Virus record (IMG/VR): IMGVR_UViG_3300043774_000656
Location: 59,305 to 123,304 of that record
Strand: one strand, 5' to 3'
DNA length: 64,000 nucleotides
Source of the DNA: a virus
Shown piece by piece: positions 33,165 through 40,199 of the stretch. Position numbers and translations under genes: made by a program. A model generated the notes under the pieces. It was given only the letters and a program-made list of their open reading frames with translations, did not search any database and was not told where the DNA came from. Every line of letters starts with the position of its first letter. Position 1 is the stretch's first letter.

Positions 33165-33265
33165 TTTTTTTTGACAAAAACAGCAAGCATTCCCCACTAC
33201 TTCCCCACCCCCACCTAACCAGCGGCTATGCCAACTCTGGATAGGATGGGGTTTGTTAAGGTTGT

Positions 33266-33775
33266 TTAGGCTAAGGCTTCAGCTGCTGCGTTCTTAGCTT
33301 TTGGGGTAGCTTTAGTCTTGGCAGCTTCTTTAGCTTTAGATGCTTTTTCAGCTTCTTTAGCTTTAGCTTTCTCGGCCTTTGCAGCTTCACGTTGAGCTTT
33401 AGCTTCTGCTTTAGCTTTTGCCTTATCGGCAGCTTTAGCATCACGTGCTGCTTGACGTTCAGCTTTAACTTTTGCTTTCTCCTCTTTAGTAGGAGTGATA
33501 CGTACTCGTGTAGGCTTAAGGTTGCTTACTGTACCGTCTTCAGCAATGACTTCGATCTTGCGGATTTTAGCTCCAGCCTCTACCATCTTGTTGATGTGTG
33601 CGTTAGCTGCATCTGTAGTTTTGAAAGTCACACTGTCACGCTTCTTCTTGAATTTCACGTCACCTTTTGCACGTGACTTAGAATAGATGCGTACTGTCAT
33701 TTTCTCGTCTACTGGTACGTTTACGAGGTTCTTGCTGTTTTCAGCGTTTTGAGCTTTTGCTTCTTTAGCGTTCAT
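33266..33775 (-). CDS. Lys/Ala-rich histone H1-like protein (169 aa)
   Basis: N-terminal about 95 aa form a small folded domain (MTVRIYSKSRAKGDVKFKKK), the rest is a highly basic low-complexity tail of KAKAEAK/KAEKAKAKE repeats like bacterial H1 homologues. Likely binds DNA non-specifically (phage DNA compaction or host chromatin take-over). Long mirror frames on the plus strand come from its repeats. Confidence 0.8.
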   Translation of the reverse strand: MNAKEAKAQNAENSKNLVNVPVDEKMTVRIYSKSRAKGDVKFKKKRDSVTFKTTDAANAHINKMVEAGAKIRKIEVIAEDGTVSNLKPTRVRITPTKEEKAKVKAERQAARDAKAADKAKAKAEAKAQREAAKAEKAKAKEAEKASKAKEAAKTKATPKAKNAAAEALA

Positions 33776-33803
33776 ACTTTTTATTTTACTGGTTATCGTT
33801 ATT

Positions 33804-33844
33804 GTTATAGGGTAAATCTAACTAAAAGTTTTGATTCTCCAAAG
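33804..33844 (-). promoter_or_regulatory. early-type promoter of the H1-like gene
   Basis: CTTT, 20 nt, TAGATTTACCC; fits TAnnTTTAC. Confidence 0.78.
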
Positions 33845-33867
33845 TTTTTTTGCTGTTTTTTCGGCAA

Positions 33868-34008
33868 TTATTGTAGGCCAATAGCTGAACCTAACCATAA
33901 TACTCCGTAAAATGCTGCAAATAAGCATACTAAACCTAATGCATTCAAAATGAACTCTTTAGGATTTTCAGTGTAGGCTTCTTTAAGGGTGGTTATCATC
34001 TGTTTCAT
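33868..34008 (-). CDS. small membrane protein (46 aa)
   Basis: MKQMITTLKEAYTENPKEFI then a membrane helix LNALGLVCLFAAFYGVLWL. Sole gene of its promoter at 34018-34059. Function unknown. Confidence 0.62.
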   Translation of the reverse strand: MKQMITTLKEAYTENPKEFILNALGLVCLFAAFYGVLWLGSAIGLQ

Positions 34009-34017
34009 ATTGTTGAT

Positions 34018-34059
34018 TGATCTGGTGTAAATATACAATGACTGTTTCAGATTCCAAAG
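34018..34059 (-). promoter_or_regulatory. early-type promoter, leftmost of divergent pair
   Basis: CTTT, 20 nt, TATATTTACACCAG; GCAAAG and T-runs upstream. Faces the plus-strand promoter at 34250 across repeat copy C. Confidence 0.78.
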
Positions 34060-34090
34060 AAAAAAACAGTGTCTTTGCTGTTTTTTCTTA

Positions 34091-34145
34091 GTATATTGAT
34101 AATCAGTCAGTTACGGTTAGTCCACTTATTTTCAGTCACTTAGCC
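34091..34145. repeat. dispersed non-coding repeat, partial copy C
   Basis: TATTGATAATCAGTCAGTTACG, followed by ACTTATTTTCAGTCACTTA: the end of the copy A/B element, here between divergent promoters. Confidence 0.55.
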
Positions 34146-34249
34146 CGGTCATTATTAAATGCGTGCACATACATGCCCGCCCGTATCAACAACCATGCCA
34201 AAGTCCCCTCTTTGTTAACAAGTATTTGTCAAGTTTTTTCCGTTTTTTT

Positions 34250-34290
34250 CTTTGGCCAGAACAAATGTCATTGTATATTTACACCATAAC
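34250..34290 (+). promoter_or_regulatory. early-type promoter, first on plus strand
   Basis: T-tract, CTTT, 20 nt, TATATTTACACCATAAC. Start of the long rightward region. Confidence 0.8.
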
Positions 34291-34299
34291 AATCAGCAA

Positions 34300-34566
34300 A
34301 TGACACACAAAGAATTTACCCTTACCGTCAAAAAAACTATCTATGAAACTAGTGGATCCGTGAAGGCCACACTATACCGCAAAGGTGAGCAAATCACAGT
34401 AGACGAAACCACCTTTTTGGATCTACAAGCAGGTCACCGCTATGCTAAGTACACCAACAGCGGAGTAGTCTATCTAAGTAAAGACCTTTTCGAAAACGAG
34501 GTCACCTGCACCACAGTTGAGGTCAGCTATACCACCAGGAAACTTGGTCAACGTAAATCAAAATAA
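34300..34566 (+). CDS. hypothetical protein (88 aa)
   Basis: Start at 34300 (MTHKEFTLTVKKTIYETSGS); the frame upstream is promoter translation. Beta-rich, with a basic tail (TTRKLGQRKSK). Unrecognised. Confidence 0.7.
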   Translation: MTHKEFTLTVKKTIYETSGSVKATLYRKGEQITVDETTFLDLQAGHRYAKYTNSGVVYLSKDLFENEVTCTTVEVSYTTRKLGQRKSK

Positions 34567-34567
34567 T

Positions 34568-34618
34568 CAGCAAACCTCTTTGGCCCCTCAACCTTTCATA
34601 GTATATTAGTACCATAAC
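34568..34618 (+). promoter_or_regulatory. early-type promoter
   Basis: CAGCAA, ACCT, CTTT, 20 nt, TATATTAGTACCATAAC. Confidence 0.8.
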
Positions 34619-34627
34619 AATCAACAA

Positions 34628-34870
34628 ATGACAAAGACCCTTTTTAAACTTAAAAGCCTTACAGATTACCTGAACGGCCAATGCAGACCATCTGCCGCTC
34701 ACACAATCTCTAAGTACGGCAAGATGTATACCATCATCGGAGACCGTGAGCAATACGTCTACGTAGATGCAGCAGACGTGAAAAACATCCTCGTCCCACA
34801 ACTTTACCGCGAATGCTCAGCATCCGTGACCCAGTTCAACCTTTCTGTAAACGACATCAAAAAGTTCTAA
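34628..34870 (+). CDS. hypothetical protein (80 aa)
   Basis: Mixed alpha/beta, MTKTLFKLKSLTDYLNGQCR. First gene of a three-gene unit with the two that follow; gap of 1 nt to the next ATG. Confidence 0.7.
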   Translation: MTKTLFKLKSLTDYLNGQCRPSAAHTISKYGKMYTIIGDREQYVYVDAADVKNILVPQLYRECSASVTQFNLSVNDIKKF

Positions 34871-34871
34871 G

Positions 34872-35042
34872 ATGACCACAACTTTCACAGGAGCAGAAAA
34901 AGTCCTCTATCGCGCAGAATACCAATTTGCCATTGACGTGCTAAAGCTTACAGAAGCTGAAGCAACCGAAAAGGCAATGAGTAAGATCCTCTCCACGAGA
35001 GCCCTAAGCAAAAAAGTAAAACGATCAGAATACGGTCACTAA
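34872..35042 (+). CDS. small hypothetical protein (56 aa)
   Basis: MTTTFTGAEKVLYRAEYQFA, helical, basic end (LSKKVKRSEYGH). Starts 1 nt after the previous stop and ends 10 nt before the next start. Confidence 0.62.
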   Translation: MTTTFTGAEKVLYRAEYQFAIDVLKLTEAEATEKAMSKILSTRALSKKVKRSEYGH

Positions 35043-35052
35043 TCCCAACAGC

Positions 35053-35589
35053 ATGAAAACAGTCAATGTATACCAGTTCCATGAGCTCCCAGCGGCTATA
35101 CAAGAAAAGGTCCTTAATGACTTCAACACCGATCCTCTATACGATCACGATCCTATACTAGAAGGCATGAAAGAGGATCTAGAAGCTATAGGACTAGGAG
35201 ACGTCGAGATCGAGTACTCAGGCTTCTGGAGTCAAGGAGATGGACTCAGCTTTACGGCCAGTATCGACGACATGTTTAAATTCTGTAACCATATAGGAGT
35301 GCCAGCCATGACAGATACAGACGGCTCATTCTATAGAACCACAAGTCGGTATCAACACGAGAACACTTGTACAACCGAGCTCAACTTCATTCAAGCCCCG
35401 GAGTCTAAGGAGCATGAAGAGCAACTGGCCACTACCGCTGCGGCCATAGAGCTTTGGAGAAAGGACGAATGCAAACGCCTTTACAGAGTCTTAGAGAAGT
35501 ACTATGACGAATGTACTAGCCGTGAAGCCATTATCGAGCATATGGAGGCCAATGGCTACCACTTCTTAGAAGACGGCCGCCCGGTATAA
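35053..35589 (+). CDS. conserved phage hypothetical protein (178 aa)
   Basis: N-terminus of the type V-x-V-Y-x-FHELP-x-A-x-Q-x-K-V, then IEYSGFWSQGDGLSF: I recognise this layout (helix with 'A-x-E-KAL' and 'Y-x-x-F-x-x-GDG-x-SF') from widespread phage hypotheticals of unknown function. Acidic overall. Confidence 0.7.
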   Translation: MKTVNVYQFHELPAAIQEKVLNDFNTDPLYDHDPILEGMKEDLEAIGLGDVEIEYSGFWSQGDGLSFTASIDDMFKFCNHIGVPAMTDTDGSFYRTTSRYQHENTCTTELNFIQAPESKEHEEQLATTAAAIELWRKDECKRLYRVLEKYYDECTSREAIIEHMEANGYHFLEDGRPV

Positions 35590-35600
35590 GGCCCGGTCTT

Positions 35601-35633
35601 ACCTCTGGCGGTCTGTAATGGACTGCCAGAGGT
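35601..35633 (+). terminator. long hairpin after the 178-aa gene
   Basis: Nine paired bases ACCTCTGGC/GCCAGAGGT with inner GTC/GAC, 11 nt after the stop. No U-run, so it may be an RNA stabiliser rather than a terminator. Confidence 0.55.
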
Positions 35634-35790
35634 GTAGGTCACCCGCTAAGGCAGTACGCGCACGACGCACGCACACGCGGAGAGGCCGTTTCAGTTGTCA
35701 GAGGCATTTAATCTAGGACGGGCAACTTTACCTAAACATTACCTAGAGGCTACTATGAGGCATCTCCCGAGGGGTGTAGCCGCTGCCCGA

Positions 35791-35832
35791 GATAGTATGA
35801 TAGTAAGATAGTATTATACTATGATACTATAT
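35791..35832. repeat. GATAGTA direct repeats with near-palindrome
   Basis: Three GATAGTA units in a row, then ATAGTAT-T-ATACTAT and ATACTAT again. Iteron-like AT-rich block between CG-rich flanks. Confidence 0.55.
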
Positions 35833-35952
35833 TGCCGGTCTACACGCGCATGGACGACGCGCGCACGATTAGGCCATGGGCTGCGGCTCTGCTGGTCATG
35901 TTGCTGAGATCCGGCTGGAAAAGAGGCAAAAGACTTTGAAACAGAGAGCCAT

Positions 35953-36117
35953 ATGAGTATATTAGACTATATGATAACCCTTATAGGTATGCTTATGAAA
36001 AAACGACGTAATCCAGAGGACCTGATGTATGCCTTAGCTATAGGCTTTGGTCTATTCGTAATTGTGATGGGCGTGATTGCTCTTATTGGACAATTGATAA
36101 TCGGCCTAATTGACTAG
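35953..36117 (+). CDS. small membrane protein (54 aa)
   Basis: MSILDYMITLIGMLMKKRRN then a membrane helix (ALAIGFGLFVIVMGVIALIG). Arg/Lys before the helix suggests the N-terminus in the cytoplasm. Ends 6 nt before the next start. Confidence 0.62.
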   Translation: MSILDYMITLIGMLMKKRRNPEDLMYALAIGFGLFVIVMGVIALIGQLIIGLID

Positions 36118-36123
36118 AAAGTT

Positions 36124-36357
36124 ATGAGTAAACAAACAGCAGTAGAATGGTTATTGGAGGAATTAGATAACACCATGCCTCAAAGAAATGTTAAAACATC
36201 TCAAGTCTTTACCGAGATATTTGAAGTAGCCAAAGCAATGGAGCGTGAGCAGATGCTGGAACTAATCAGCTTTGTCCGAGTACACAACAAGATGGGCAAG
36301 ACTGCTGAGGACTTGCTGCAACAATTTGAAGCATATAAAGGAGGTGAAAAATGTTAA
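36124..36357 (+). CDS. hypothetical protein (77 aa)
   Basis: MSKQTAVEWLLEELDNTMPQ: this QTAVEWL-x-EEL start is common in Bacteroidota phage small proteins of unknown role. Helical. Overlaps the next gene by 7 nt. Confidence 0.7.
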   Translation: MSKQTAVEWLLEELDNTMPQRNVKTSQVFTEIFEVAKAMEREQMLELISFVRVHNKMGKTAEDLLQQFEAYKGGEKC

Positions 36358-36506
36358 TTACTAAGGAACAGCAAGAGGCCATGATAGACGGCTATATCCG
36401 ATCTGGTAGAAGTCAAGACGAGGTCATTGGCTTTATTGATGGCATGGACAAAATGCTTGATCTAGTGGTGAGACTGGACCGGGCTAGACGAGAGATAAAG
36501 CAGTAG
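36351..36506 (+). CDS. small hypothetical protein (51 aa)
   Basis: MLITKEQQEAMIDGYIRSGR, helical. It has a strong Shine-Dalgarno, GGAGGTGA 4-5 nt before the ATG, which is exceptional in this window where leaders lack one. Confidence 0.65.
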   Translation: MLITKEQQEAMIDGYIRSGRSQDEVIGFIDGMDKMLDLVVRLDRARREIKQ

Positions 36507-36510
36507 AAGT

Positions 36511-36551
36511 CTTTATGGGTTGAGAGACTATTGGTTATATTTACCCTACAA
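36511..36551 (+). promoter_or_regulatory. early-type promoter (variant)
   Basis: CAGTAG, AAGT, CTTT, 21 nt, TATATTTACCC; spacer one longer than the rest. Confidence 0.65.
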
Positions 36552-36562
36552 CAATAAAAGAT

Positions 36563-36709
36563 ATGGATATAGAATGTACATTAAATCGTTTGGAAGGTGG
36601 ATGGTGGTTCGAACTCGGTTTCAGCTATCAGAGAACAGAGTATCACCACAAACATAAACGAGTGATTACCATTGCACTTTTATTGGGTAGTGTGTACATT
36701 CGATGGTAG
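36563..36709 (+). CDS. small hypothetical protein (48 aa)
   Basis: MDIECTLNRLEGGWWFELGF then His-rich YHHKHKR and a hydrophobic end. Stops 7 nt before the first tRNA-like element, so it is on the same transcript. Confidence 0.55.
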   Translation: MDIECTLNRLEGGWWFELGFSYQRTEYHHKHKRVITIALLLGSVYIRW

Positions 36710-36716
36710 CAAAAAT

Positions 36717-36822
36717 AGTCAGGTGGCGGAATTGGAAAGTCAATTGGAGAGTCATAAACAGGAAAGATACCATATGACATCGGTGGTAAATGCCAATACA
36801 GGTTCGATTCCTGTCCTGACTA
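36717..36822 (+). ncRNA. tRNA-like element A (no normal D or anticodon arm)
   Basis: Acceptor stem AGTCAGG/CCTGACT is a perfect 7 bp; T arm ACAGG-TTCGATT-CCTGT is perfect; discriminator A then C. The 5' part GTCAGGTGGCGGAATTGG copies elements B and C. The centre (70 nt) forms other helices: ATTGG/CCAAT, GTCAT/ATGAC, TACCA/TGGTA. No 7-nt anticodon loop is seen, so not an ordinary tRNA. Confidence 0.6.
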
Positions 36823-36824
36823 CA

Positions 36825-36977
36825 ATGAGTAAGAGATACTCAGAGTCTTCGAATCAAGACTTTAAGAATGATTCCGCAGAATGTCTACGGCGCGAGTGGG
36901 ACATCGTGGGAATAAAGGGAGCAGACACAGCCCCTCCCAGTAGTGTTGATTTATGGTTTCATGTGGTAAGACACTAA
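36825..36977 (+). CDS. doubtful small ORF (50 aa)
   Basis: ATG 2 nt after tRNA-like element A; MSKRYSESSNQDFKNDSAEC. Could be a real small protein or part of a structured RNA (AGTCTT/AAGACT and GGGAG/CTCCC hairpins lie inside). A longer frame starting at 36672 runs through element A and is rejected. Confidence 0.3.
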   Translation: MSKRYSESSNQDFKNDSAECLRREWDIVGIKGADTAPPSSVDLWFHVVRH

Positions 36978-37045
36978 TGTGTTTGTTTTTAAGAAAACTA
37001 AACCGTTAAAATCTACTCATCAGTAATCTCAAGGTGGGGAAACAT

Positions 37046-37134
37046 GGTCAGGTGGCGGAATTGGTAGACGCACCGAGTGAGCGGCGGAGGTAATAGTCAA
37101 TAACTCCTAACAGGTTCGATTCCTGTCCTGACTA
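37046..37134 (+). ncRNA. tRNA-like element B (Leu-like body, abnormal anticodon arm)
   Basis: Acceptor GGTCAGG/CCTGACT (G-U at the end), D arm GCG-GAATTGGTAGA-CGC as in bacterial tRNA-Leu, T arm ACAGG-TTCGATT-CCTGT, A73; CCA not encoded. Between D and T arms, 37 nt fold only as CCG-AGTGAG-CGG and GGAG-N14-CTCC; no 5-bp stem with a 7-nt loop and U33 can be drawn. Closest of the three to a true tRNA; an annotation tool may call it tRNA or pseudo-tRNA. Confidence 0.6.
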
Positions 37135-37151
37135 CAAAAACAAGATAGATT

Positions 37152-37364
37152 ATGAAATACATTTTTAGAGGACATACGATATTTGAGTATATGCCAGATA
37201 AAGGTGTAGTAAAACAACATGACATCAGTGGTCTCCCGATTGCAGGATTCAACTATTGTGGATTCATTAACGAGGACTACAAACTATTAGCTGAGTTTTT
37301 TAATACTGTTTATAGGCATACCCAAGATCAGGATGTTAAATTAAAAGATATTATAGTAAATTAA
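37152..37364 (+). CDS. hypothetical protein (70 aa)
   Basis: MKYIFRGHTIFEYMPDKGVV; small alpha/beta protein 17 nt behind tRNA-like element B. Unrecognised. Confidence 0.65.
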   Translation: MKYIFRGHTIFEYMPDKGVVKQHDISGLPIAGFNYCGFINEDYKLLAEFFNTVYRHTQDQDVKLKDIIVN

Positions 37365-37369
37365 AGTAT

Positions 37370-37576
37370 ATGGCAAAATGGCGCATTAGAGTCGAGAGAC
37401 TAGACGAAGAGTATAATATCCTGTATCAGGGTCAACATGAGATTACCGATGAGATGATCGCCGAAAGTCGATTGGGTGAAAAGGAGATGATGTCCATGGC
37501 CTTTCTACAATGTATGCATAGACTGGAAATACTGAGACACGAAACAGAAAATAGAAATGATACAGGAACAATTTGA
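37370..37576 (+). CDS. hypothetical protein (68 aa)
   Basis: MAKWRIRVERLDEEYNILYQ; beta strands then helix, acidic. Overlaps the next gene by 20 nt. Confidence 0.65.
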   Translation: MAKWRIRVERLDEEYNILYQGQHEITDEMIAESRLGEKEMMSMAFLQCMHRLEILRHETENRNDTGTI

Positions 37577-37955
37577 CGTTGGCCGAATTATTGGCGTGAA
37601 AATAGTTGGCCGTAGTTTGACGAGTTATACATGGATGCCTGCAAAGCAGAAGACCACTTTCTTTGGCTTAATCAAAAGAAATAAATGGTGGAGCGAAGGC
37701 TTTTACCAATGTGGCTGCTATCAAGAATGCTATGAAAGTGGATGCTGGGATGCCTGTTCGTATACTGCAGAAGAATTGAGGCGAGATGGCTATATTGTAG
37801 AATCGGGCAAAGTGTATAGTAAACCCTATGTTACAGTGTATCTGGAGTCCGAGTATCAAAGTACAAAGCGCTTCAACACAGAGGAAGAGGCGAAACAATG
37901 GGTTGATGAGCTAAAGGCAACTAGTGGTAAAACATTTGAAATTATAGAACGATGA
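37557..37955 (+). CDS. Cys-rich hypothetical protein (132 aa)
   Basis: Central cysteine cluster (YQCGCYQECYESGCWDACSY, five Cys in 20 residues) that could bind a metal, then a TEEEAKQWVDELKA helix. Overlaps neighbours by 20 and 4 nt. Function unknown. Confidence 0.65.
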   Translation: MIQEQFDVGRIIGVKIVGRSLTSYTWMPAKQKTTFFGLIKRNKWWSEGFYQCGCYQECYESGCWDACSYTAEELRRDGYIVESGKVYSKPYVTVYLESEYQSTKRFNTEEEAKQWVDELKATSGKTFEIIER

Positions 37956-38092
37956 AAGGATTCATGAGTATCGTGATATTGCTAATGGCCCTGTTTATGG
38001 TCATACCAATGTTTTTGCTAATTTTTGAACATATGATGGAGGGTAAAGACTCGATTTTGCAGAAATTGCTGAATAACATCACAGAAGTATAA
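37952..38092 (+). CDS. small membrane protein (46 aa)
   Basis: MKGFMSIVILLMALFMVIPM then LLIFEHMMEGKDS: N-terminal membrane helix and short tail. Begins in an ATGA overlap and ends 4 nt before tRNA-like element C. Confidence 0.6.
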   Translation: MKGFMSIVILLMALFMVIPMFLLIFEHMMEGKDSILQKLLNNITEV

Positions 38093-38096
38093 AACT

Positions 38097-38224
38097 GGTC
38101 AGGTGGCGGAAGAGGGTATTTCCGGATAAAACCCCAGGTAGACGTATAGTTGGTGAAATCCCGAGGCGGGTAATTATTACATAAGCCCCTAACTATGTTG
38201 CAGGTTCGAATCCTGCTCTGACCA
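38097..38224 (+). ncRNA. tRNA-like element C (expanded, 128 nt)
   Basis: Acceptor GGTCAGG/TCTGACC, T arm GCAGG-TTCGAAT-CCTGC, A73 then C. D loop split by a hairpin insert (GGGT-N13-ACCC at about 38114-38134) before AGGTAGACG. The centre forms ATAGTT/AACTAT closing CCCG-AGG-CGGG and GTAA-TTA-TTAC hairpins in place of an anticodon arm. Shares ends with elements A and B. Confidence 0.58.
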
Positions 38225-38243
38225 CTAAAATAGATATTAGTAA

Positions 38244-38915
38244 ATGAGAAAGTTTTTTTCTTTAGCCCTAATTTTTGCCTGGCTGTCGTCAGTTGCTCAA
38301 GAGCCCATTGAGGGTAAGGATGCCGGGTCTGTCCATTGGCGAGTTCAAGTTGGAGCATTTCAAAAACCAGATGACCTGAGATTCGATAACTTTAAAGATG
38401 TTGGGAGAGAATGTGAGAATGGTATTTACAAATGGACAGTAGGCTTTTTTACAGATCGAGAATCGGCTGTTCTCTATAGGGACAGTATTAGGGTTACAGG
38501 TTACCCTGATGCCTTTGTTGTAGGATATCTTGACGGAAAGAGATCTTCTCTGAAAGAGATCGAGACCAATAGGGTAGATTTAGATGCCTTCAAGCCAGAT
38601 ACAGTACAGATTACAGTAACTGATACAATATGGGTTCCGGGCAAAGAAGTAGGGGCCATTGAGAAGGTTGCGGTTGCGGATTCGGTTAATAACGATGGTA
38701 TTGATATAGAATTGATGCGACAGAAATTAAACAGGATAACCTGGATGAAGGTTGCTCTAGGTCAAACTGCTCTAGTTGGAGGTGTAGCACTTAGCATAGT
38801 AACAGGGGCTTGGGTTCCTGTCATGATGGGTGTTGCAGTAGTCGAGCTTTATCTGTTAACGGAGAGTAAGTATCGTTTCAATCGTAGAGATCTCAGAAAA
38901 ATTACCGGGTACTGA
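38244..38915 (+). CDS. exported SPOR-domain protein with C-terminal membrane helix (223 aa)
   Basis: Signal peptide MRKFFSLALIFAWLSSVAQ, then a SPOR-like domain (WRVQVGAFQKPDDL ... YKWTVGFFTDRESAVLYRD ... GYPDAFVVGYLDGKR, about 32-105), a linker, and hydrophobic helices near 170-205. SPOR domains bind denuded peptidoglycan at division sites. In a phage this could mark lysis or division interference. 19 nt after element C. Confidence 0.8.
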   Translation: MRKFFSLALIFAWLSSVAQEPIEGKDAGSVHWRVQVGAFQKPDDLRFDNFKDVGRECENGIYKWTVGFFTDRESAVLYRDSIRVTGYPDAFVVGYLDGKRSSLKEIETNRVDLDAFKPDTVQITVTDTIWVPGKEVGAIEKVAVADSVNNDGIDIELMRQKLNRITWMKVALGQTALVGGVALSIVTGAWVPVMMGVAVVELYLLTESKYRFNRRDLRKITGY

Positions 38916-38950
38916 CCTGACGCAGATAAATACAATAAACAGGACATATT

Positions 38951-39856
38951 ATGAATCGTCAGAAATCAATGGAGGATGTAAGAAGGCAGAGCCTTCAGGT
39001 TTGGGCACAGGCTCAACGTCAAGCCCTTCATGAGGCAGTTAAAAATACTCCAGTTGCTCCTCCTGCTGTTGCTGCAGGTTTAGGTACAGGAAGCGGAGGC
39101 TCTAATACGTTACCGGGTCTATATGGTGTAGCTGTCGATGGCTTAATATACTCACTTGATAATTTCACCAATTTTCCATTTAATTATTTACCGTTTCCGG
39201 CGGAACCTGCTGTCTGTAATAGTGGCGACGGTTACCTATATGCAGTTGTAGATTATGGTGATATTGCTTTCCTGAGTATAAATATTGCAACAGGCGAGTT
39301 ATCATTTTACGATAACGATATTTCAGACTTTGCGCAAAAGGGTTCAAGTTCTTTATATCGCGAAGAAAGTGGTAGTTTTATCTATGTCGATAATGGATCT
39401 AAGAAGTCAGCAATTACTAACATTATCAGAATTACAATAGATGGACCAGACACAGCATCTGCAACACTAGTTAACTCCATAGACTCAAATGTTACTGGTG
39501 AATTTTTCCTAAAACAATTATATCTAGTCAACGGTTCTGTTTGGGCAACTAGTTTAGCTATCGGTGATGAAGAGCTCACTGGACCATTTGACATTGACGA
39601 AGGTGATTTCACAGAACAGCCATATCAGATAGGAACTGCCGATAAAAATGGAGAACCGGTTAGTATTGATTGGATAACAAGTTGTGTTCAGAATAACGGC
39701 ATCATTTACATTTATGCCGTATATGGTGGCGGTTTAAACATTGGCTTATTTAGATTCGATATCGAAGGCGGTTACCCGACATGGGTTAAAGACGGAATTA
39801 TTTCAGGTGTTATAGGTGAAGATGTCAATTATATTTTCACACTATTTAATATCTAA
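38951..39856 (+). CDS. fibre-like protein with shared N-terminal module (301 aa)
   Basis: Residues 8-35 (EDVRRQSLQVWAQAQRQA, then KNTPV) and GTGSGGS match the start of the 700-aa protein at 42054-44156, while the rest is a beta-propeller-like domain with repeated strand patterns (GDGYLYAVVDYG, GSFIYVDNG, NNGIIYIYAVYGG). Likely an N-terminal particle or partner anchor plus an exchangeable binding domain. No signal peptide. Confidence 0.75.
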   Translation: MNRQKSMEDVRRQSLQVWAQAQRQALHEAVKNTPVAPPAVAAGLGTGSGGSNTLPGLYGVAVDGLIYSLDNFTNFPFNYLPFPAEPAVCNSGDGYLYAVVDYGDIAFLSINIATGELSFYDNDISDFAQKGSSSLYREESGSFIYVDNGSKKSAITNIIRITIDGPDTASATLVNSIDSNVTGEFFLKQLYLVNGSVWATSLAIGDEELTGPFDIDEGDFTEQPYQIGTADKNGEPVSIDWITSCVQNNGIIYIYAVYGGGLNIGLFRFDIEGGYPTWVKDGIISGVIGEDVNYIFTLFNI

Positions 39857-39870
39857 AAAAACATTAGAAT

Positions 39871-40197
39871 ATGAACTTATGTATATTATGCGATGACGCA
39901 AACGTAATTGAAGCAAGAGAACGCTGCATTTCTGCAATGCCTGTTGTCGACGCAGAAAGGTTAAACAAAGTACTTGCTTTTAAAAGATCTAAAAATCCAA
40001 ACTTTGAGACTGGGCACTTAAAAATACCAGTTTCAGCAACAGGTGAATATCCGGCAACACATTGGTTTTGTTTTATCACAGTAAATGACGAAACACATCA
40101 AAAAATGCTAGACAATCAGAAGCATACTATTATCGAAGAGGGTGTACCCAGTGAATTTCTAGCAAAACATGGTTTATTGAAAATCAAAACTTATTAA
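39871..40197 (+). CDS. hypothetical protein (108 aa)
   Basis: MNLCILCDDANVIEARERCI: Cys-rich start then alpha/beta. 3 nt before the oxygenase gene; the pair is co-transcribed with the fibre-like gene upstream. Unrecognised. Confidence 0.68.
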   Translation: MNLCILCDDANVIEARERCISAMPVVDAERLNKVLAFKRSKNPNFETGHLKIPVSATGEYPATHWFCFITVNDETHQKMLDNQKHTIIEEGVPSEFLAKHGLLKIKTY

Positions 40198-40199
40198 AC

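Larger units (their letters stand above)
35590..35952. other. GC-rich non-coding island with palindromes
   Basis: 363 nt without a convincing gene. Hairpin at 35601-35633 (ACCTCTGGC/GCCAGAGGT); CG-dinucleotide-rich runs (ACGCGCACGACGCACGC; ACGACGCGCGCACG) flank an AT-rich repeat block at 35791-35832. Confidence 0.5.

Noticed and set aside
36672-36977. 101-aa frame running through tRNA-like element A
   Set aside because: It has no start signal of its own and translates the RNA element, whose perfect acceptor and T arms argue for an RNA gene.
36717-38224. Calling the three elements ordinary tRNA-Leu genes
   Set aside because: D and T arms fit in B, but no 5-bp anticodon stem with a 7-nt loop and U33 can be drawn in any of the three.
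36717-38224. Group I intron inside the tRNA-like genes
   Set aside because: The extra central bases (roughly 15-50 nt) are far too short for a group I core, and the G-binding helices are not seen.
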